DNA of 10,133 nucleotides, taken from NCBI GenBank assembly GCA_051867915.1, contig JBJDZJ010000132.1, positions 1-10,133 of the forward strand, given 5' to 3'. The DNA is from CAKSQF01 sp051867915. Lineage in GTDB: Bacteria > Bacillota > Clostridia > Oscillospirales > CAG-272. A model generated the notes under the pieces. It saw only the letters and a program-made list of their open reading frames with translations. It was not told where the DNA came from and searched no databases. The position numbers and the translations under genes were made by a program. Shown here piece after piece: positions 6,562 to 10,133 of the stretch (positions are counted from its first letter, which is position 1; each line of letters begins with the position of its first letter).

Positions 6562-6581
6562 GGTTTTGACCATTTTGATGG
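6562..6581 (+). repeat. 20-bp direct repeat, right copy
   Basis: Identical to 4344-4363 and in the same orientation; it marks the right edge of the AT-rich module. About 43 bp separate it from the terminator stem of the glucosyltransferase gene. From here rightward the sequence becomes GC-richer intergenic DNA. The stretch 6473-7077 contains no convincing gene. Confidence 0.8.
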
Positions 6582-6696
6582 AAGTGCGGACGGGATTTGG
6601 ATCAAAAGGACGGCGGCAGTAAAAAAGTGTTCGGTACACTGTGGCAGTACAACTGTTCTCGTGCCGGTCGATGTGGGCGGAGGAAAAAAATCCATT

Positions 6697-6786
6697 GTAG
6701 GGCGGGGCTTGCTCCCGCCGAAATCCGAAAAAGCAAAGCGAGCCGGTATTTATTAGCCGAGCGGCGGGAGCAAGCCCCCGCCCTAC
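6697..6786. repeat. Large dispersed palindromic element
   Basis: Arms GTAGGGCGGGGCTTGCTCCC+GCCG (6697-6720) and its complement at 6762-6786 match over 24 bp with one extra base on the right arm. The 41-nt centre contains AAATCCGAAAAAGCAAAGCG. This is the style of the REP/MITE-like intergenic palindromes that are frequent in gut Clostridia and often mis-called as small proteins. No transposase is present, so if mobile it depends on enzymes elsewhere. A transcript would fold into a very stable hairpin. Confidence 0.85.
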
Positions 6787-6808
6787 GGGAGCGATCTTGA
6801 TCCGACTC

Positions 6809-6835
6809 ACGGGCGGGCTGTGCTGACCCGCCCGT
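6809..6835. other. GC-rich hairpin, probably part of the same composite repeat
   Basis: ACGGGCGGG (6809-6817), a 9-nt loop, CCCGCCCGT (6827-6835), followed by TTCC. The perfect 9-bp stem could act as a weak bidirectional terminator. It is 22 bp right of the large palindrome and probably belongs to the same composite intergenic repeat. It insulates the module on the left from the regulator promoter on the right. Confidence 0.5.
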
Positions 6836-6844
6836 TTCCTGCCT

Positions 6845-6900
6845 TTGAATACCAATTTGAACCGTGAGTTCAAAAAATATTGAACAAACAGGTCTTGAAA
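6845..6900. promoter_or_regulatory. Candidate operator array of TTGAAC half-sites
   Basis: TTTGAACCGTGAGTTCAAA (6856-6874) is a perfect 7-bp inverted repeat with a 5-bp spacer. Its right half forms a second inverted repeat with TTGAAC at 6880-6885 (6-bp spacer). Half-site centres are 11-12 bp apart. Looser copies TTGAAT (6845-6850) and TTGAAA (6895-6900) flank them. The core ends 19 bp upstream of the -35 box, about 54-83 bp before the expected transcription start, a position typical for activators. The regulator encoded next (7078-8172) is the likely binder; this is an inference. Confidence 0.5.
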
Positions 6901-6904
6901 TGTC

Positions 6905-6932
6905 TTGACCGGAAAGATTTTCATGGTATAAT
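6905..6932 (+). promoter_or_regulatory. Extended -10 promoter of the regulator/exporter operon
   Basis: TTGACC (6905-6910), a 16-bp spacer and TATAAT (6927-6932) preceded by TGG, an extended -10 element. Expected start near 6939. The -35 has one mismatch and the spacer is one short of optimal, leaving room for activation from the upstream TTGAAC sites. Confidence 0.82.
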
Positions 6933-6938
6933 AGAAGT

Positions 6939-7077
6939 GTCGCAAGGCGGTGCGAACCAAGTCGGCACCTTCCCCGAAAATGCACCCTGTCGGCTTACAC
7001 CGCCATTATTTTGCCCTCAAAAGGGGGAAAAGCGGCGCATTTTCCAAAGTTATTTATAAGAAAAGGAACGATACCGA
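6939..7077 (+). other. Structured ~139-nt leader of the regulator gene
   Basis: GGCGGTG (6946-6952) can pair with CACCGCC (6998-7004), enclosing a possible GGTGC/GCACC stem. A second near-palindrome TTTTGCCCT...AGGGGGAAAA (7010-7030) follows. AAGGAA at 7063-7068 with 9-nt spacing is the ribosome site for the ATG at 7078. I do not recognise a known riboswitch. A 33-codon open frame (6980-7081) begins with ATG here and its stop overlaps the next start as ATGA, but it has no visible ribosome site. Confidence 0.45.
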
Positions 7078-8172
7078 ATGAAAATATCCATTTCAGACAA
7101 CATTCGCCTCTTTCGCAAACAAAAATCCATGACGCAGGAGCAGCTCGCAGAGGCGCTGGGCGTCAGTTTTGCCGCCGTGTCCAAATGGGAGCGGGGAGCG
7201 GCGACGCCCGATCTTTGCAACATCGTGGAGATGGCCGACCTTTTCGGGACCTCGGTGGACGCCCTTCTTGGCTACGGGGTGCAGAGCGGAGCGGCGGCGG
7301 ATCTGGAGAAGCGGATTCACGGTCTTCAAAATAAAAAGGACTTTGACTGTGCATCGGAAGAGGCTCAAAAGGCTCTGATCCGCTATCCCAACGATTTCCG
7401 CATTGTCTATCGGTGCGGCGAAATGTATCAGCTCAAGGGCATTGAAACCGGAAACAGAGCCGATCTTGAGCGGGCAATCGAACTGCTGAATCAGGCGATT
7501 CTGCTCCTGTCTCAGAACACCGATCCCGACATAAGCGAGGTGGAGATCCGTTCGGAGATCGCCAACTGCTATCTGTCTCTGGGAAGGATGAAAGAAGGAA
7601 TTGAACTGCTGAAAAAGACCAATGTCTGCGGCATCCACAATGCTCTGATCGGCATGAACGGTGCGGCGTCCGGTGAGCTTCCGGCGGATCAGACGGCGGA
7701 ATACCTGACCAGGGCCTTTATCGACTGCTTTCGGTCGCTGGTTCTCACCATGAGCGGCTACATGAATTATTTTGCCCGGAAAGAGGATACCGAATCGGTT
7801 CTGGAGGCGGGACTGTGGCTCATCGGCTATCTGGAGTCCATCCGACCTGCCGACGGTGCGGTATCCTATATCGACAAGGTGTTGGGGACGCTTTATTCGG
7901 AGTGCGCAACCCGAGCTCTCATGCTGGGGCAGTCGGAGGATGCAAGGCGGTATCTGCACAGCGCCTATCTGTCGGCGAAAAAGTTTGACAGTGCGCCCAC
8001 TTACCGGATCAGCGGAATGAAATTCAACATCTGCGATCTGCCCAACGCCACGGCATACGACGACTACGGCAAAACGGCGATCGACGCCATCGAACGGCAG
8101 ATCGGTCAGGAAGATCGGGAGGATACGGTCAGAGTATTGTGGGAGGAGATTAAGCATGACGAAGACAGATAA
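7078..8172 (+). CDS. HTH (Xre-type) regulator with TPR-like sensor domain
   Basis: A 364-aa cytosolic DNA-binding protein. Residues 5-65 form a canonical helix-turn-helix (ISDNIRLFRKQKSMTQEQLA, LGVSFAAVSKWERGAATPDL, VEMADLFGTSVDALL). The remaining ~300 residues are all-helical with TPR-like stretches, for example SEEAQKALIRYPNDFRIVYR (93-112) and IRSEIANCYLSLGRMKEGIE (157-176). This architecture recalls peptide-responsive RRNPP-type regulators (Rgg, PlcR, PrgX), but similar proteins with other or unknown inputs are common in Clostridia, so a peptide ligand is only a possibility. The gene overlaps the ABC exporter by 17 nt, so the two are translationally coupled; a local regulator of that exporter is the simplest reading. 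The upstream TTGAAC array suggests autoregulation. Confidence 0.9.
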   Translation: MKISISDNIRLFRKQKSMTQEQLAEALGVSFAAVSKWERGAATPDLCNIVEMADLFGTSVDALLGYGVQSGAAADLEKRIHGLQNKKDFDCASEEAQKALIRYPNDFRIVYRCGEMYQLKGIETGNRADLERAIELLNQAILLLSQNTDPDISEVEIRSEIANCYLSLGRMKEGIELLKKTNVCGIHNALIGMNGAASGELPADQTAEYLTRAFIDCFRSLVLTMSGYMNYFARKEDTESVLEAGLWLIGYLESIRPADGAVSYIDKVLGTLYSECATRALMLGQSEDARRYLHSAYLSAKKFDSAPTYRISGMKFNICDLPNATAYDDYGKTAIDAIERQIGQEDREDTVRVLWEEIKHDEDR

Positions 8173-9880
8173 AAAAGCCATAAAACCCTATATCCGGCAG
8201 ATTTACCGGAAAAATCACCTGCGTTTTGCAGGGGGACTCTTTGCCGCCATCATGATGGGCGTCGTGAATCTCGCCCTGTCGGCACTGATGAAGGAACTGA
8301 TTGACACCATCTCCGGCGGGGAAGATGCCGTCCCGCTTTCCGTCTTGCTGACGGTCGCCGTGGGACTGATGCTTGCCATCTGCGCCATTCAGTTTGTCAA
8401 TTATCACTCAAAACCCCGTTTTATGGAACGGGCAATGGCACAGTACAAGAATTATGTGTTCGAAAAGCTGACCCGGAAGAGCATGGCATCCTTTCGGGAT
8501 GAGTCTGCCGCCTCCTATGTCTCGGGACTTTGCAACGATGCATCCACCATTGAACTGAACTACCTGAACAATCAGTTTGACCTGATTGCTATGCTGATAA
8601 CCGCAGGCGGTGCGCTGGCCATGATGCTGGTTTACAGTCCGCTTCTGACTTTGATCGCCGTGGCCCTGTCGGCACTTCCGGTGATTGCCTCTTTGATGAC
8701 CGGCAATCGGTTGGCATCGGCAGAGCGCAAGGTGTCGGATCAGAACAGCAGTTTTGTGGCGACGGTTACCGACAGTCTGAGCGGATTCTCGGTCATCAAG
8801 AGCTTTCAGGCGGAAAAGCCCATCCTGGAGCTTTTCCGGAGGGCCAACGGAAAGGCGGAATCCGCCAAATGCCAAAAGCGGAAGATCGGCTGTGTTATCG
8901 GCACCATCGGAGCGGTAGCGGGTGCCATCGCCCAGTTCGGAGTCTTTATCGCAGGCGCCTATCTGGCGCTGTCGGGCAGTGCTGTCACCGCAGGCGTGGT
9001 CATCGCCTTCGTGAATCTGATGAACTTTGTCATTGAACCCATCGGGAAGGTGCCCGAAATTCTGGCGGCGCAGAAGGCCTCCAAGGGGTTGATTGAGAAG
9101 CTGGCGGCGGCACTGGAAAATCATGTGCGGGACGACGAGGGCAGGGATATTCCCAATCGGCTTTCCGACTCCATCACGGTTTCCGACCTGTCCTTTTCCT
9201 ATGATAAGGGGCAGGAAGTTCTGCACCGTATGAACTATCGGTTTGAGGCAGGCAAAAGCTATGCCATCGTCGGCGCTTCGGGAAGCGGCAAGTCCACCTT
9301 GCTGAGCATGCTGATGGCAGCCCATCACGGCTATGACGGAACAATCACCTATGACGGGGTGGAAGTGAAGCAGATCAGCAGCCGTTCGCTGTACCGTCTG
9401 GTGTCGCTGATCGAGCAGAATGTGTTCGTGTTCAACGCCTCCATCCGGGACAATATCACCATGTTCCGGGAATTTCCCCGGGAAGAGGTGGATCGGGTGA
9501 TCGGGCTTGCCGGGCTGTCCGATCTGATCGCCCGGCGGGGAGAGGATTACCTTTGCGGCGAGAACGGAAGCGGTCTGTCCGGCGGAGAAAAACAGCGGAT
9601 CTCCATTGCCCGCAGTCTTTTGCGCAAATCTTCGGTTCTTCTGGTGGACGAAGCCACTGCCGCATTGGATGCGGAAACGGCAAATCAGGTGTCCGAGTCC
9701 ATTCTGGGACTGGAAAATCTGACCCGAATTGTGGTCACGCACTCTCTGGAGGCCTCCCTTTTGTCCCGGTATGATGGCATTCTTGCCCTGAAATCGGGCA
9801 GAATCGCAGAAACGGGCAGTTTTGAGGAGCTGATGGAAAAGAAGGGGTATTTTTACTCCCTCTATACCGTCGCCCGGTGA
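8156..9880 (+). CDS. ABC half-exporter (fused membrane and ATPase domains)
   Basis: A 574-aa type IV-fold ABC exporter subunit that should work as a homodimer in the cytoplasmic membrane, using ATP to move an unidentified substrate outward. The membrane domain occupies about residues 20-310 with six helices (for example 25-48, 62-83, 141-160, 163-181, 247-272, 276-296). The ATPase domain spans about 338-574: Walker A GASGSGKST at 373-381, Q-loop Q421, signature LSGGE at 474-478, Walker B LLVDEA at 495-500 with catalytic E499, H-loop H529. All catalytic residues are intact. The start ATG at 8156 follows GGAGGAG within the end of the regulator gene. There is no N-terminal peptidase domain, so it is not a bacteriocin-processing exporter. 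Drug, lipid or peptide export are all possible. Confidence 0.95.
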   Translation: MTKTDKKAIKPYIRQIYRKNHLRFAGGLFAAIMMGVVNLALSALMKELIDTISGGEDAVPLSVLLTVAVGLMLAICAIQFVNYHSKPRFMERAMAQYKNYVFEKLTRKSMASFRDESAASYVSGLCNDASTIELNYLNNQFDLIAMLITAGGALAMMLVYSPLLTLIAVALSALPVIASLMTGNRLASAERKVSDQNSSFVATVTDSLSGFSVIKSFQAEKPILELFRRANGKAESAKCQKRKIGCVIGTIGAVAGAIAQFGVFIAGAYLALSGSAVTAGVVIAFVNLMNFVIEPIGKVPEILAAQKASKGLIEKLAAALENHVRDDEGRDIPNRLSDSITVSDLSFSYDKGQEVLHRMNYRFEAGKSYAIVGASGSGKSTLLSMLMAAHHGYDGTITYDGVEVKQISSRSLYRLVSLIEQNVFVFNASIRDNITMFREFPREEVDRVIGLAGLSDLIARRGEDYLCGENGSGLSGGEKQRISIARSLLRKSSVLLVDEATAALDAETANQVSESILGLENLTRIVVTHSLEASLLSRYDGILALKSGRIAETGSFEELMEKKGYFYSLYTVAR

Positions 9881-9906
9881 GAAAGGGAGACTTCCCCCGT
9901 GTTCGG

Positions 9907-10133
9907 ACTCCTTCCGTCATCCTATGGAACCTCCCTCAGAGAGGAATGCACAGCGAGCCAAAGACTCCGAGGGGACAAGTCCGAGCATGGGGAAGACTCC
10001 ACCGTGCTTCAACTCCTTCCGTCATCCTGCGGATGACACCTCCCTCAGAGAGGAAGGCTCGGCGAGCCAAAGCCTCCAAGGGGACAAGTCCGAGCATGGG
10101 GAAGACTCCACCGTGCTTCAACTCCTTCCGTCA
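9907..10133. repeat. Tandem dispersed intergenic repeat array (right, inverted)
   Basis: ACTCCTTCCGTCATCC recurs at 9907 and 10012, and its start again at 10121 (periods 105 and 109 bp), each followed by CTCCCTCAGAGAGG, GCGAGCCAAAG, CTCC(G/A)AGGGGACAAGTCC and a linker GAGCATGGGGAAGACTCCAC. This is the reverse complement of the family at 1-300, and the array is cut by the window edge. The stem that is perfect in the left copies (CTCCCTC/GAGGGAG) is degraded here and there is no A/T-run, so terminator activity is unlikely. It begins 27 bp after the ABC gene stop. Open frames through it are repeat translation, not genes. Confidence 0.85.

Noticed and set aside
6517..6985. Several 85-147-aa open frames across the 6.5-7.0 kb intergenic region
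   Set aside because: They translate the large palindrome and flanking intergenic DNA; the repetitive AGA/PAR-type wording is typical of repeat-derived false proteins.
7093..8181. 362-aa minus-strand open frame opposite the regulator gene
   Set aside because: Antisense shadow; the plus strand has the HTH motif, ribosome site and coupling to the exporter.
8408..9742. 444-aa minus-strand open frame opposite the ABC exporter
   Set aside because: Antisense shadow of a gene with complete ABC motifs.
8156..9880. ABC exporter as the missing transporter partner of the Bce-like kinase
   Set aside because: It is a fused half-exporter, not a BceAB-type permease with a large extracellular domain, and it lies over 6 kb away in a different operon on the other strand.

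Overview
The window looks like chromosomal DNA from an anaerobic Bacillota, most likely a gut Clostridia of the Oscillospiraceae/Ruminococcaceae type. The reasons are the Bce-like two-component system, Gram-positive ribosome binding sites and sigma-A promoters (TTGACA-N17-TACAAT and similar), moderately GC-rich genes, and abundant dispersed palindromic intergenic repeats. This placement is an inference from gene style; no rRNA or tRNA gene is present.

Layout. Positions 1-412 are non-coding: a tandem pair of ~113-bp dispersed repeat units, an AT-rich stretch and a strong hairpin. From 413 to 4267, on the minus strand, is a likely operon read right to left: prolyl-tRNA synthetase (proS, with a clear promoter), a small CPCC cysteine-rich protein, an OmpR-type response regulator and an intramembrane-sensing histidine kinase of the BceS type. 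No BceAB-type transporter lies next to the pair. From about 4344 to 6581 is a visibly AT-richer module with two divergent genes: a small Xre/Cro-family HTH regulator (minus) and a GtrII-like membrane glucosyltransferase (plus). A perfect 20-bp direct repeat brackets the module, which suggests insertion just upstream of the proS promoter. The shared intergenic region carries a consensus promoter overlaid by three helically phased ATGGGT repeats and an inverted repeat, an attractive operator for the HTH protein.

Positions 6582-7077 are non-coding. They hold a large dispersed palindrome (arms 24/25 nt), a second GC-rich hairpin, an array of TTGAAC half-sites, an extended -10 promoter and a structured ~139-nt leader. 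From 7078 to 9880 (plus) is a translationally coupled pair: a 364-aa HTH plus TPR-like regulator, overlapping by 17 nt a complete ABC half-exporter. From 9907 to the window edge is another tandem array of the same repeat family as at the left end, in opposite orientation. In both places the repeats lie immediately 3' of a transcription unit and in the same orientation relative to it.

How it works together. The three parts look like independent units: housekeeping translation plus an envelope-stress-type sensor; an acquired, self-regulated surface-glycosylation cassette; and a regulator/exporter operon, possibly autoregulated through the TTGAAC sites. The least explained parts are the regulatory DNA of the two HTH loci, the repeat-bracketed module and the 3'-associated repeat arrays.
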